The position numbers were made by a program, and so were the translations under genes. A stretch of DNA of 64,000 nt from the NCBI GenBank assembly GCA_002343685.1, contig DDRS01000042.1, positions 1-64,000 on the forward strand, given 5' to 3'. Numbering within the stretch: position 1 is the stretch's first letter; the number at the start of each line of letters is the position of its first letter. The notes beneath the pieces were generated by a model, which was not told where the DNA came from, did not search any database, and saw only the letters and a list, made by a program, of their open reading frames with translations. Shown in pieces: positions 50,644 through 59,210 of this stretch. Origin of the DNA: Thiobacillus denitrificans (GTDB lineage Bacteria; Pseudomonadota; Gammaproteobacteria; Burkholderiales; Thiobacillaceae).

Positions 50644-51521
50644 ACAAATATACTGCCCCCATCCTGATCGGGCTGGTCGTGGTGCTGGTGATCTTGAGCG
50701 GCAGCATGTTCACTGTCGATCAGCGCCAGAACGCCCTGGTGTTCCAGCTGGGTGAAGTGGTGTCGGTGAAAAAGAAGCCGGGTCTGTATTTCAAGCTCCC
50801 GCTGGTACAGAACGTCCGCTATTTCGATACGCGCATCCTGACGCTGGATGCGGCGGAGCCCGAGCGTTTCATTACGTCCGAGAAGAAGAACGTGCTGGTC
50901 GATTCGTACATCAAGTGGCGCGTGATCGATGCCAGGCAGTTCTATGTCTCGGTGGGTGGCGATGAAACGCGCGCGCAGATTCGACTGAACCAGACGGTGA
51001 ATGACGGCCTGCGTGCCGAATTCGGCAAGCGCACGATTCACGACGTCGTCTCGGGACAGCGTGATAAGGTCATGGACCTCATTCGTACCAAGGCCGACCA
51101 GGATGCGCGCTCGATCGGCGTGCAGGTGGTCGATGTGCGCATCAAACGCGTCGATCTGCCGGAAAGCGTGTCGGAAAACGTCTATCGGCGGATGGAAGCC
51201 GAACGCAAGCAGGTGGCCAACGAACTGCGCTCGACCGGCGCAGCGGAAGCGGAAAAGATCAAGGCTGATGCGGATCGGCAGAAGCAGGTGATCGTCGCCG
51301 AGGCGTATCGCGATGCTCAGCGCGTCAAGGGCGAGGGTGACGCCAAGGCCTCGGCGATCTACGCTGTCGCGTATGACAAGAACCCGGAGTTCTATGCCTT
51401 CTACCGTAGCATGCAGGCCTACCGCGAAAGCTTCAAGAACAAGAGCGACGTGATGGTGCTCGACCCCAGCGCCGACTTCTTCAAGTACATGAAGAATCCG
51501 CGTGCCGCCGGTGGTAAATGA
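50640..51521 (+). CDS. hflC: FtsH protease modulator HflC
   Basis: A 293-residue partner of HflK: N-terminal helix (APILIGLVVVLVILSGSMF), SPFH domain (VDQRQNALVFQLGEVV) and the conserved end segment ILDPSADFFKYM-type VLDPSADFFKYMKN. Start overlaps the hflK stop and its stop overlaps the DUF2065 gene. Confidence 0.96.
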   Translation: MNKYTAPILIGLVVVLVILSGSMFTVDQRQNALVFQLGEVVSVKKKPGLYFKLPLVQNVRYFDTRILTLDAAEPERFITSEKKNVLVDSYIKWRVIDARQFYVSVGGDETRAQIRLNQTVNDGLRAEFGKRTIHDVVSGQRDKVMDLIRTKADQDARSIGVQVVDVRIKRVDLPESVSENVYRRMEAERKQVANELRSTGAAEAEKIKADADRQKQVIVAEAYRDAQRVKGEGDAKASAIYAVAYDKNPEFYAFYRSMQAYRESFKNKSDVMVLDPSADFFKYMKNPRAAGGK

Positions 51522-51706
51522 CGGGTTCGGACTGGCTTGCGGCAATCGGCTTGTTGCTGGTGGTCGAAGGAGCTCTGCCGTTCGCTGCGCCAGCGGTATG
51601 GCGTGACGGCTTTCGCAGGATGCTGGAGCTCCGCGACGGCCAATTGCGTTTTATCGGCGCTGCCTCGATGTTGGGCGGCGTTTTTTTGTTGATGCTACTG
51701 AATTGA
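51518..51706 (+). CDS. DUF2065 small membrane protein
   Basis: A 62-residue protein with two predicted helices (DWLAAIGLLLVVEGALPF and FIGAASMLGGVFLLMLLN). Members of DUF2065 are regularly found directly after hflC. Overlaps hflC by four bases and ends one base before hisZ. Role unknown. Confidence 0.88.
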   Translation: MTGSDWLAAIGLLLVVEGALPFAAPAVWRDGFRRMLELRDGQLRFIGAASMLGGVFLLMLLN

Positions 51707-51707
51707 A

Positions 51708-52673
51708 ATGACTGCCTGGCTATTGCCCGAAAACGTCGAAGATGTATTGCCGCCGCAGGCCTGGCGCATGGAGGACATGCGTCGTGCGCTGCTCGATCTG
51801 TTTCGCGGCCGCGGTTATCAACTGGTGATTCCGCCGCTGATGGAATATGTCGATTCGCTGTTGACGGGTGTGGGCGCCGACCTCGACCTCAAGACCTTTA
51901 AGCTGGTCGATCAGCTGACCGGCCGGCTGATGGGCGTGCGTGCCGACATCACGCCGCAGGTGGCGCGTATTGACGCGCACCTGCTCGCCGCCAATGCGGT
52001 GAACCGCCTGTGTTATGCGGGCAGCGTGCTGCATACCCAGTCCGACGGTTTCCATCGTTCGCGCGAGCCGATCCAGGTCGGTGCGGAACTGTATGGCGAA
52101 GCCGGTGCGGAAGCGGATCTCGAAATTCTCACGCTGATGTTGCAGGGCCTCGATGCGTGCGGTGTGAAAACGCTGCAGCTCGACATCGGTCACGTCGGCG
52201 TATATCGGGCGCTGGCACAGGAAGCCGGCTTGTCCGGCGCGGTCGAACATCAATTGTTCGGTGCGTTGCAGGCCAAGGACAGCAGCGCCGTGGCGGTATT
52301 GACCGCAGGCCTGTCCGCCGCGTTGCGCGAGGCCTTTGCCGCACTGCCGCAACTGTATGGCGACCGCAGCGTACTGGCCGAGGCGCGTGCGCGGCTGCCG
52401 CAACTGGCGTCAGTGCAGGCGGCGCTGGACACGCTCGAACGGATCGATCAGGGGCTCGGCAAGGTGGATGCAGCCTATGATCTGGCCGAGCTGCGCGGCT
52501 ATGGCTACCACAGCGGTGTCGTGTTTGCCGCCTACACGGGCGGGCGCAGCCATGCGATCGCGCAGGGCGGACGCTACGACGAAGTGGGACGGGTATTCGG
52601 CCGGGCGCGCCCGGCCACCGGCTTCAGTCTGGATTTACGCGAACTGGTCATTGCCAGTTCGGATAAGCAATAA
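51708..52673 (+). CDS. hisZ: HisZ, ATP phosphoribosyltransferase regulatory subunit, short form
   Basis: A 321-residue paralogue of HisS that partners the short HisG in histidine synthesis. It retains class II synthetase-like motifs: WLLPENVEDVLPPQAWRME, VRADITPQVARIDAHLL, ELYGEAGAEADLEIL and GGRYDEVGRVFGRARPATG. It ends soon after GFSLDLREL, where family members I know go on for roughly 60 residues to about 380. Only 14 bases separate the stop from purA, so this looks like a clean C-terminal loss and not a frameshift. The catalytic-like core is complete. Confidence 0.9.
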   Translation: MTAWLLPENVEDVLPPQAWRMEDMRRALLDLFRGRGYQLVIPPLMEYVDSLLTGVGADLDLKTFKLVDQLTGRLMGVRADITPQVARIDAHLLAANAVNRLCYAGSVLHTQSDGFHRSREPIQVGAELYGEAGAEADLEILTLMLQGLDACGVKTLQLDIGHVGVYRALAQEAGLSGAVEHQLFGALQAKDSSAVAVLTAGLSAALREAFAALPQLYGDRSVLAEARARLPQLASVQAALDTLERIDQGLGKVDAAYDLAELRGYGYHSGVVFAAYTGGRSHAIAQGGRYDEVGRVFGRARPATGFSLDLRELVIASSDKQ

Positions 52674-52687
52674 AGGGAGATTGCACC

Positions 52688-53986
52688 ATGGCAGCAAAAA
52701 ACGTCGTCGTCATCGGTACCCAGTGGGGCGATGAAGGCAAAGGCAAGATCGTCGACTGGCTGACCGACCGCGCGCAGGGCGTGGTGCGTTTCCAGGGCGG
52801 CCACAACGCCGGCCACACGCTGGTGGTGGCGGGCAAGAAAACCGTGCTGCACCTGATCCCGTCCGGCATCCTGCGCGACAACGTCACCTGCTACGTCGGC
52901 AACGGCGTCGTGCTGTCGCCGACCGCGCTGATCGAGGAAATGGACATGCTGATGGCTGCCGGGGTCGATGTGGCGAGCCGTCTCAAGCTCAGCGAAGCCT
53001 GCCCGCTCATCATGCCGCACCACGTCGCGCTCGACCGCGCGCGCGAGATCGCCAAGGGCGCCGGCAAGATCGGCACCACCGGGCGCGGCATCGGCCCGGC
53101 CTACGAGGACAAGGTGGCGCGCCGCGCACTGCGCCTGCAGGACCTGTTCCATCGTGAACGGTTCGCCGCCAAGCTGGGCGAGGTGCTCGACCACCACAAC
53201 TTCATGCTGAAAAACTATTACAAGACCGACGTGGTCGACTTCAACCAGTCGCTCGATGAAATGATGGCGCTGGCCGAGCGCCTCAAGCCGATGGTGGCAG
53301 ACGTGCCGCGCAGCCTGTACGAAGCCAACAAGGCCGGCGAGAACCTGCTGTTCGAAGGCGCGCAGGGCACGCTGCTCGACATCGACCACGGCACCTACCC
53401 GTTCGTGACCTCGTCCAACTGCACGGCCGGCGGCGCGGCCACCGGCGCCGGCGTCGGCCCGAACACGCTGCACTACGTGCTTGGCATCACCAAGGCCTAT
53501 ACCACGCGCGTGGGCTCGGGGCCGTTCCCGACCGAACTGTTCGACGATGTCGGCCAGTATCTCGGCGAGAAGGGGCATGAGTTCGGCGCCACCACCGGCC
53601 GGCAACGCCGTTGTGGCTGGTTCGACGCGGCTGCGCTCAAGCGTTCGATCCAGATCAATGGCGTCACCGGCCTGTGCGTGACCAAGCTCGACGTGCTGGA
53701 TGGCCTGGAAACCGTGCGCGTATGCGTGGGCTACAAGATCGACGGCGAGACCTGCGACATCCTGCCGGTGGGCGCCGAATCGATCGCCCACGTCGAGCCG
53801 ATCTACGAAGACCTGCCGGGCTGGAGCGATACGACCGTGGGCGTGCAGGAATTCGACAAGCTGCCGCAGAAGGCGCAGACCTACCTGAAGCGGATGGAGG
53901 CCTTGTGCGAAGTGCCGGTGGACGTCGTGTCGACCGGACCGGACCGGGTGGAGACGATCGTGCGTCGTCACCCCTACGAGGCCTGA
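52688..53986 (+). CDS. purA: adenylosuccinate synthetase
   Basis: A 432-residue PurA, first step from IMP to AMP. Signature GTQWGDEGKGKIVDWL near the start, the QGGHNAGHT region, GTTGRGIGPAYEDK and the second signature QGTLLDIDHGTYPFVTSS (glycine-rich). The end carries GVGPNTL and KLDVLDGLETV. GGGAGA precedes the ATG. A strong terminator follows. Confidence 0.98.
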   Translation: MAAKNVVVIGTQWGDEGKGKIVDWLTDRAQGVVRFQGGHNAGHTLVVAGKKTVLHLIPSGILRDNVTCYVGNGVVLSPTALIEEMDMLMAAGVDVASRLKLSEACPLIMPHHVALDRAREIAKGAGKIGTTGRGIGPAYEDKVARRALRLQDLFHRERFAAKLGEVLDHHNFMLKNYYKTDVVDFNQSLDEMMALAERLKPMVADVPRSLYEANKAGENLLFEGAQGTLLDIDHGTYPFVTSSNCTAGGAATGAGVGPNTLHYVLGITKAYTTRVGSGPFPTELFDDVGQYLGEKGHEFGATTGRQRRCGWFDAAALKRSIQINGVTGLCVTKLDVLDGLETVRVCVGYKIDGETCDILPVGAESIAHVEPIYEDLPGWSDTTVGVQEFDKLPQKAQTYLKRMEALCEVPVDVVSTGPDRVETIVRRHPYEA

Positions 53987-54009
53987 TGGTTAAAATGAAG
54001 TCTGAAAAA

Positions 54010-54040
54010 GTAAAAAGCCGACACAAGGTCGGCTTTTTAC
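54010..54040. terminator. bidirectional terminator of purA and tRNA-Leu
   Basis: A 13-bp perfect inverted repeat, GTAAAAAGCCGAC and GTCGGCTTTTTAC, around ACAAG. A-run and T-run on opposite sides let it terminate purA rightwards and the tRNA leftwards. Confidence 0.92.
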
Positions 54041-54050
54041 TTGCAGCGTT

Positions 54051-54137
54051 TGGTGCCCAGAAGAGGACTCGAACCTCCACAGTGTTGCCACCGCTAGGAC
54101 CTGAACCTAGTGCGTCTACCAATTCCGCCATCTGGGC
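54051..54137 (-). tRNA. tRNA-Leu (CAG)
   Basis: On the minus strand the acceptor stem GCCCAGA pairs with TCTGGGC and the CCA end is encoded (ACCA). The anticodon arm reads CTAGG-TTCAGGT-CCTAG, anticodon CAG. The long variable arm and the GTTCGAGTC T-loop fit a class II leucine tRNA of 87 bases. The D arm reads TGGCGGAATTGGTAGACGC. It is divergent from rnr with 47 bases between. Confidence 0.95.
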
Positions 54138-54184
54138 AATGAAGGCGCGCATTTTAGAGAGCCGTAGATAAATTGTCAACGAAG

Positions 54185-56485
54185 ATGACTTCAAAAAAAT
54201 CCCGCAGTCGCGCCAGCAAACACAAGATCCCGGCAATCCGCCTGGCCGACCCGTTCTACGAACGCGAAGTCGAGCGTTATGAATCGCCCTTGCCGAGCCG
54301 CGAATACGTCCTGCAGTTGATCACCGAGGCGGGCTGCCCGGTCGATGTCGATGCGTTTGCCGAACAGCTGCACATCACCGAGGCCGAGCGCGACCTGTTC
54401 CAGCGCCGTCTCGGCGCGATGCAGCGCGACGGCCAGCTGATGCTCAATCGCAAGCGCCAGCTGTGCCTGCCGGACAAGCTCGATCTGATCAAGGGCCGGG
54501 TCGAAGGCCATCCTGACGGCTTCGGCTTCGTGGTACCGGAAGAGGGCGGTGACGACCTGTATCTGTCGCCCAAGGAAATGCACCGCGTGCTGCATGGCGA
54601 CAAGGTGCTGGTACGGGTCGCCGGCTTCGACAAGCGCGGCCGGCGCGAGGCCAAGATCGTCGAAGTACTGGAGCACGTCAACCAGTTCGTCGTCGGCCGC
54701 TACTACCTCGAAGGCGGCGTCGGCTTCCTCATCGCGGAGAACCGCCGCATCAACCAGGACATTCTGGTTCCCACGGAAAATGCGGGCGCCGCAAAATCCG
54801 GCCAGGTCGTCACGGTGGAAATCGTCACCCAGCCCGGCGCGCACAACGAGGCTGTTGGCCGCGTCACCGAGATTCTGGGCAGCTTCACCGGCCCAGGCAT
54901 GGAAATCGAGATTGCGTTGCGCAAGCATGACCTGCCCTACGTGTTCCCACCCGAGGTCGAGGCGCAGGCGTCCAAGCTGCCGGGCAAGGTGCAGAAAAAG
55001 GACATGGCTGGCCGCGAGGACATCCGCCACCTGCCGCTTGTCACCATCGACGGCGAGACCGCGCGCGACTTCGACGATGCGGTGTATTGCGAGCCGCTCG
55101 GCCGCAGCGGCTACCGCCTAGTGGTGGCGATCGCCGACGTCAGCCATTACGTCAAACCCAAGGATGCGCTCGACACCGAAGGCTTCAGTCGCGGCAACTC
55201 GGTGTACTTCCCGCGTCGCGTCATCCCCATGCTGCCGGAAGCGCTGTCCAACGGTCTCTGCTCGCTCAACCCTGAAGTCGACCGCCTCTCCATGGTGTGC
55301 GACATGCGTATCACCACGGCAGGCAGTATCAAGGAGTACCGCTTCTATCCGGCGGTGATCTATTCGCACGCGCGCCTCACCTACAATCAGGTATGGGACT
55401 GGCTCTCCGGCGCCGCCAAGCCGGACAAGAAGCAGGCTGTGCTGATGCCGCACCTGGAAGCGCTCGACAAACTGTTCCGCACCCTCCTGAAGGCACGCGC
55501 CAAGCGTGGCGCGATCGACTTTGGCTCGACCGAGACGCAGATCATTTTTGACGACAACGGCAAGATCAAGGAGATCGTGCCGGTGATTCGCAACGACGCG
55601 CACCGCATCATCGAGGAATGCATGCTGGCGGCCAACGTCTGCGCCTCGGATTACCTGCACGAAAACAAGCAACCCGCGCTGTTCCGCGTCCACGAAGGCC
55701 CGACGCCAGAGAAGCTCGCTGCGCTGCGCGGCTTCCTCGCCGAATTCGGCCTCGACCTCGGCGGCGGCGACAAGCCGCACGCCAAGGATTACGCCGCGCT
55801 GCTGGACAAGATCAAGGACCGTCCCGACCACGGCCTGCTGCAGACCGTGATGCTGCGCTCGCTGCGGCAGGCGATCTACAGCCCCGACAACAAGGGCCAC
55901 TTTGGTCTGGCGTACGAGGCCTACACCCACTTCACCTCGCCGATCCGCCGCTATCCCGACCTGCTGGTGCACCGCGGCATCAAGGCGGTGCTGCTGGGCG
56001 AGAAGCTGCCGGCCAAGGGATTGACGGAAATCGGCGCCCACTGCTCGATGACCGAGCGCCGCGCCGACGACGCCACCCGCGACGTCGACGCCTGGCTGAA
56101 AACCTACTTCATGCAGGACCGCATCGGCGACGAATACAACGGCACCGTCAGCGCAGTCACCAGCTTCGGCATGTTCGTCGCGATCGACGAGATCTTCATC
56201 GAAGGCCTGGTGCACGTCTCCGAACTCGGCCAGGACTACTTCCACTACGATCAGGCCAAGCACATGATGCTCGGCGAACGGACCGGGAAGAAATATCGAC
56301 TCGGTGACCGCGTGCGCATCAAGGTGATGCGTGCCGACATCGAGACCAGCAAGATCGATTTCAGTCTGGTCGAGCAGGAAAACTCCGCCCTCGACATGCA
56401 GCGCGCCTTCGCGCAATCGGCGTCGGAGAAGAAATCCTCCAAACCTCGATCTGCCAAATCCAGGTCGAGTGGCAAGCAGAAATGA
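54185..56485 (+). CDS. rnr: ribonuclease R
   Basis: A 766-residue processive 3'-5' exoribonuclease. N-terminal winged-helix and cold-shock domains (YVLQLITEAGCPVD, GFGFVVPEEGGDDLYL), RNB catalytic domain with the Asp cluster DGETARDFDDAVYCE and PRRVIPMLPEALSNGLCSL, then an S1 domain (YNGTVSAVTSFGMFV) and a Lys/Ser basic tail. The ATG at 54185 is preferred over an in-frame TTG at 54173; the ribosome site is weak for both. Stop overlaps rlmB. Confidence 0.96.
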   Translation: MTSKKSRSRASKHKIPAIRLADPFYEREVERYESPLPSREYVLQLITEAGCPVDVDAFAEQLHITEAERDLFQRRLGAMQRDGQLMLNRKRQLCLPDKLDLIKGRVEGHPDGFGFVVPEEGGDDLYLSPKEMHRVLHGDKVLVRVAGFDKRGRREAKIVEVLEHVNQFVVGRYYLEGGVGFLIAENRRINQDILVPTENAGAAKSGQVVTVEIVTQPGAHNEAVGRVTEILGSFTGPGMEIEIALRKHDLPYVFPPEVEAQASKLPGKVQKKDMAGREDIRHLPLVTIDGETARDFDDAVYCEPLGRSGYRLVVAIADVSHYVKPKDALDTEGFSRGNSVYFPRRVIPMLPEALSNGLCSLNPEVDRLSMVCDMRITTAGSIKEYRFYPAVIYSHARLTYNQVWDWLSGAAKPDKKQAVLMPHLEALDKLFRTLLKARAKRGAIDFGSTETQIIFDDNGKIKEIVPVIRNDAHRIIEECMLAANVCASDYLHENKQPALFRVHEGPTPEKLAALRGFLAEFGLDLGGGDKPHAKDYAALLDKIKDRPDHGLLQTVMLRSLRQAIYSPDNKGHFGLAYEAYTHFTSPIRRYPDLLVHRGIKAVLLGEKLPAKGLTEIGAHCSMTERRADDATRDVDAWLKTYFMQDRIGDEYNGTVSAVTSFGMFVAIDEIFIEGLVHVSELGQDYFHYDQAKHMMLGERTGKKYRLGDRVRIKVMRADIETSKIDFSLVEQENSALDMQRAFAQSASEKKSSKPRSAKSRSSGKQK

Positions 56486-57246
56486 GCGAGAAATCCGCTG
56501 AAAAACACGCCGCAGAAAAACTCATCTACGGCTTTCACCCCGTGCTGGCGCGCCTGCGCCAGGACCCAGCGGGCATCTTCGAAATCTACCTCGACCTCAC
56601 CCGGCGCGACGCGCGCGCGCGCGACCTGGTACACCAAGCGAAGGACCACGGCGTCAAGCTGGCGCAGGTCGAGGCGGATCGTTTGACCCGCCTGGTCGGC
56701 AAGACTGCAAAGCACCAGGGCGTGGTCGCGCGCGTCAAGCCGGTGGCGCTGACGCAGTCGCTCGACGAGGTACTGGAAAACATCCAGGGGCCGCCGCTCC
56801 TGGTCATCCTCGACGGCGTGACCGATCCGCACAACCTCGGCGCCATCCTGCGCTCGGCCGATGCCTTCGGCGTGCACGCCGTCATCGCGCCCAAGGACAA
56901 CGCGGTCGGTGTCAACGCCACCGTGGAAAAGGTCGCCTCCGGCGCCGCCGAAACCGTGCCCTACATCATGGTCACCAACCTCGCGCGCACGATCGAGGAC
57001 CTCAAGGAACACAATATCTGGGTCATCGCCGCCGACATGGACGGCGAGCAGCCGCTGTCCGGCATCGATGCCAAGACCGGCATCGCCTGGGTGCTCGGCG
57101 CCGAGGGCGCCGGCATCCGCCGCCTGGTCAAGCAGAGTTGCGATCAGGTCGCGCGCATCCCCATCGGCGGCACGGTGGAGAGCCTCAACGTCTCGGTGTC
57201 GGCGGCGCTGTGCCTGTATGAGACGGTGCGGCAGCGGGGCGCGTGA
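56482..57246 (+). CDS. rlmB: 23S rRNA (guanosine-2'-O)-methyltransferase RlmB
   Basis: A 254-residue SpoU-family methylase acting on G2251. N-terminal substrate domain (IYGFHPVLARLRQDP), then the SPOUT knot motifs: VILDGVTDPHNLGAILRSADAFG, WVLGAEGAGIRRLVKQSCD and IPIGGTVESLNVSVSAAL. Its start overlaps the rnr stop (ATGA), the conserved arrangement. Confidence 0.97.
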   Translation: MSEKSAEKHAAEKLIYGFHPVLARLRQDPAGIFEIYLDLTRRDARARDLVHQAKDHGVKLAQVEADRLTRLVGKTAKHQGVVARVKPVALTQSLDEVLENIQGPPLLVILDGVTDPHNLGAILRSADAFGVHAVIAPKDNAVGVNATVEKVASGAAETVPYIMVTNLARTIEDLKEHNIWVIAADMDGEQPLSGIDAKTGIAWVLGAEGAGIRRLVKQSCDQVARIPIGGTVESLNVSVSAALCLYETVRQRGA

Positions 57247-57323
57247 AGGCGGAGTCGACCGCGACAAGGATCCGCGGGCAGGGCGAAGTTGAAATCCCTG
57301 TTCGATCCCGTTTTAATGGCTGC

Positions 57324-57830
57324 ATGGAATCCGTTCTTGTAAGTGCCTGCCTGCTCGGTGAGGCAGTTCGCTATAACGGCGGCGACATGCGCTGCGACCA
57401 TGACATCCTGCGGCAATGGCAACGCGAAGGACGTGTCGTGGCCGTCTGTCCGGAGGTTGCAGGCGGCCTGCCAGTTCCGCGCCCGCGCGCTGAAATTGCC
57501 GAAGGTGCGGGTGGCTTGAAAGTGCTCGCTGGCATTGCCAAGGCTGTCGATTCCAATGGTCGTGATGTATCGGCCTATCTGATCAGCGGCGCGGAGCAAG
57601 CACTTGAGCTGGCCCGTGCGCGGCATATCCGGATCGCCGTGTTGAAGGAAGGCAGCCCATCCTGCGGAACAGGTTTCATCTTCGATGGCACGTTCACCGA
57701 TACCCGGGTGAAAGATCGTGGCGTAACCGCCACAATCCTGCAGCAAGCTGGCGTACATGTCTTCAGCGAAGCCCAGCTGGCCGAAGCCGATGCCTTGCTC
57801 AGGAAGATCGAGACCGACAATGTTGCTTGA
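57324..57830 (+). CDS. DUF523 protein (TudS-like 2-thiouracil desulfidase)
   Basis: A 168-residue DUF523 protein. This family includes TudS, a [4Fe-4S] enzyme that removes sulfur from thiouracil. The three cysteine-bearing motifs are visible: LVSACLLGEAVRYNG, VAVCPEVAGGLPVPRP and LKEGSPSCGTGFIFDG. The start is placed at ATG 57324 (MESVLVSAC) since the upstream 27 codons are not family-like, though the ribosome site is weak. In this sulfur organism desulfuration of thiolated nucleobases is plausible; not proven. Confidence 0.85.
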   Translation: MESVLVSACLLGEAVRYNGGDMRCDHDILRQWQREGRVVAVCPEVAGGLPVPRPRAEIAEGAGGLKVLAGIAKAVDSNGRDVSAYLISGAEQALELARARHIRIAVLKEGSPSCGTGFIFDGTFTDTRVKDRGVTATILQQAGVHVFSEAQLAEADALLRKIETDNVA

Positions 57831-57842
57831 CGGGGATGACAG

Positions 57843-58445
57843 ATGCTGAAGCTCTATGACCGCGAGACGTCCGGGAACGCCTACAAGATCCGTTTGCTGC
57901 TGTCTTTTCTGGACATCCCGCATGAACGTATACCGGTATCCATCAAGGATGGCCGGAACCAGGTGGATGACGCCTATCTGACGCTGAATCCGCGCGGGCA
58001 GATTCCCACTATTCAGGAGGGCGAGTTCAGTCTCTGGGGGTCGACCGCCATTCTGTGTTACCTGGCGTCGCGCTACGACAAGACGGCGTGCTGGCTGCCC
58101 CGCGATCCTGCGCAGTTCGGCCAGGTGATGCAATGGCTCGAACTCGCTCAGAATGAGATACAGACGGGCCTGTTTCGCGCCCGCGCAATCGTTCACCTGG
58201 GGCTTGCGGGCGATCTCGAGGCTGCGCATCAGGCTGCTAGGCAGGCGCTTGGCGTGCTGGAGTCCCGTCTCGGCGCAGCGCAGTGGTTGGCCGGTTCCGC
58301 CCCGACCATTGCCGACATCGCCTGTTTCCCCTATGTCGCGCTTGCCGGGGAGGGCCGTGTGGATACGTCGCAGTATGTGGGCGTGTGCCGCTGGATTGCC
58401 GATTTCAAGGCGCTGGACCGATTCGTCGGCATGCCTGGAATTTAG
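57843..58445 (+). CDS. glutathione S-transferase family protein
   Basis: A 200-residue GST with N-terminal thioredoxin fold (MLKLYDRETSGNAYKIRLLLS) containing the GSH-binding cis-Pro and Glu-Ser-type turn (GQIPTIQEGEFSLWGSTAILCYL), and a helical C-domain with N-capping box APTIADIACFPYV. Twelve bases after the DUF523 gene, so likely co-transcribed. Substrate unknown. Confidence 0.9.
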   Translation: MLKLYDRETSGNAYKIRLLLSFLDIPHERIPVSIKDGRNQVDDAYLTLNPRGQIPTIQEGEFSLWGSTAILCYLASRYDKTACWLPRDPAQFGQVMQWLELAQNEIQTGLFRARAIVHLGLAGDLEAAHQAARQALGVLESRLGAAQWLAGSAPTIADIACFPYVALAGEGRVDTSQYVGVCRWIADFKALDRFVGMPGI

Positions 58446-58564
58446 GGGCCGGACGAGCCAGTCGGCGCGTTCGCAGCACGGCCCTGCCCGCCAGGTCTGG
58501 CCGTGGGGATGCGTTGGATTGTCGAGGGGATTCGACGGAAGTGGTTTCAACAGGGAGGAAAAAC

Positions 58565-59182
58565 ATGACCACAATGATGTTCAAATCAGGACTTGCAGGA
58601 CTCGCCATCGGGTTGCTGGCCGGGTGCGCACACCAGGTGCCGGCTACGCCAAACCGTGCGGCCATTCCGATTCCCACCCACAAAGTGCCTTTGAGCGTGG
58701 GGGTCTATTTCTCGAGCGCATTTGAAAACTACCAGCACTCGGAATCGAAATGGGGCGATGGCTGGAATTTCACGAATCTCGGACAGGCCAGTGCGCACCA
58801 ATTCCGCGACGCACTGGAGGAAAATTTCGTCAAGGTCGTGAAGCTGAAGAACCCGCCGAGCAAATCCGAGGCTGAGGCGGGCGCGCTGGATTTCATGGTT
58901 GCACCTGAAATCCAGGGCTACAGTTTCGACATCCCGTTCACGAAATTCCAGATATATCCCGCTACGATCACTTACAAGATCAATATCTATGAAGGGGATA
59001 CCCTGAGTGCCTCGTCAGTGGTCCATGGCGTCGGCGACTCGGCGGGGAACCCGGGATTCGACTTCAGCGAAAATCCGTCCAGATCGGCGAGCAAAGCGGT
59101 CGAGGATGGGATCAACAAGGCCATGAATGTGCTGACAGACAGTCCGACCGTCCAGGCCATGGCGTTGAAAAAAGGGAAATGA
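58565..59182 (+). CDS. lipoprotein of unknown function
   Basis: A 205-residue protein with a lipoprotein signal: lipobox LLAGC at the end of MTTMMFKSGLAGLAIGLLAGC, then a soluble domain. Segments such as VGVYFSSAFENY and DFMVAPEIQGYSFDIPF suggest an alternating beta fold. GGGAGGAAAAAC precedes the ATG. Two genes after the DUF523 gene on the same strand and convergent with ycaO. No family recognised. Confidence 0.75.
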   Translation: MTTMMFKSGLAGLAIGLLAGCAHQVPATPNRAAIPIPTHKVPLSVGVYFSSAFENYQHSESKWGDGWNFTNLGQASAHQFRDALEENFVKVVKLKNPPSKSEAEAGALDFMVAPEIQGYSFDIPFTKFQIYPATITYKINIYEGDTLSASSVVHGVGDSAGNPGFDFSENPSRSASKAVEDGINKAMNVLTDSPTVQAMALKKGK

Positions 59183-59210
59183 TCCAGAAGACGGTTTCGC
59201 AGGGAGCGCG

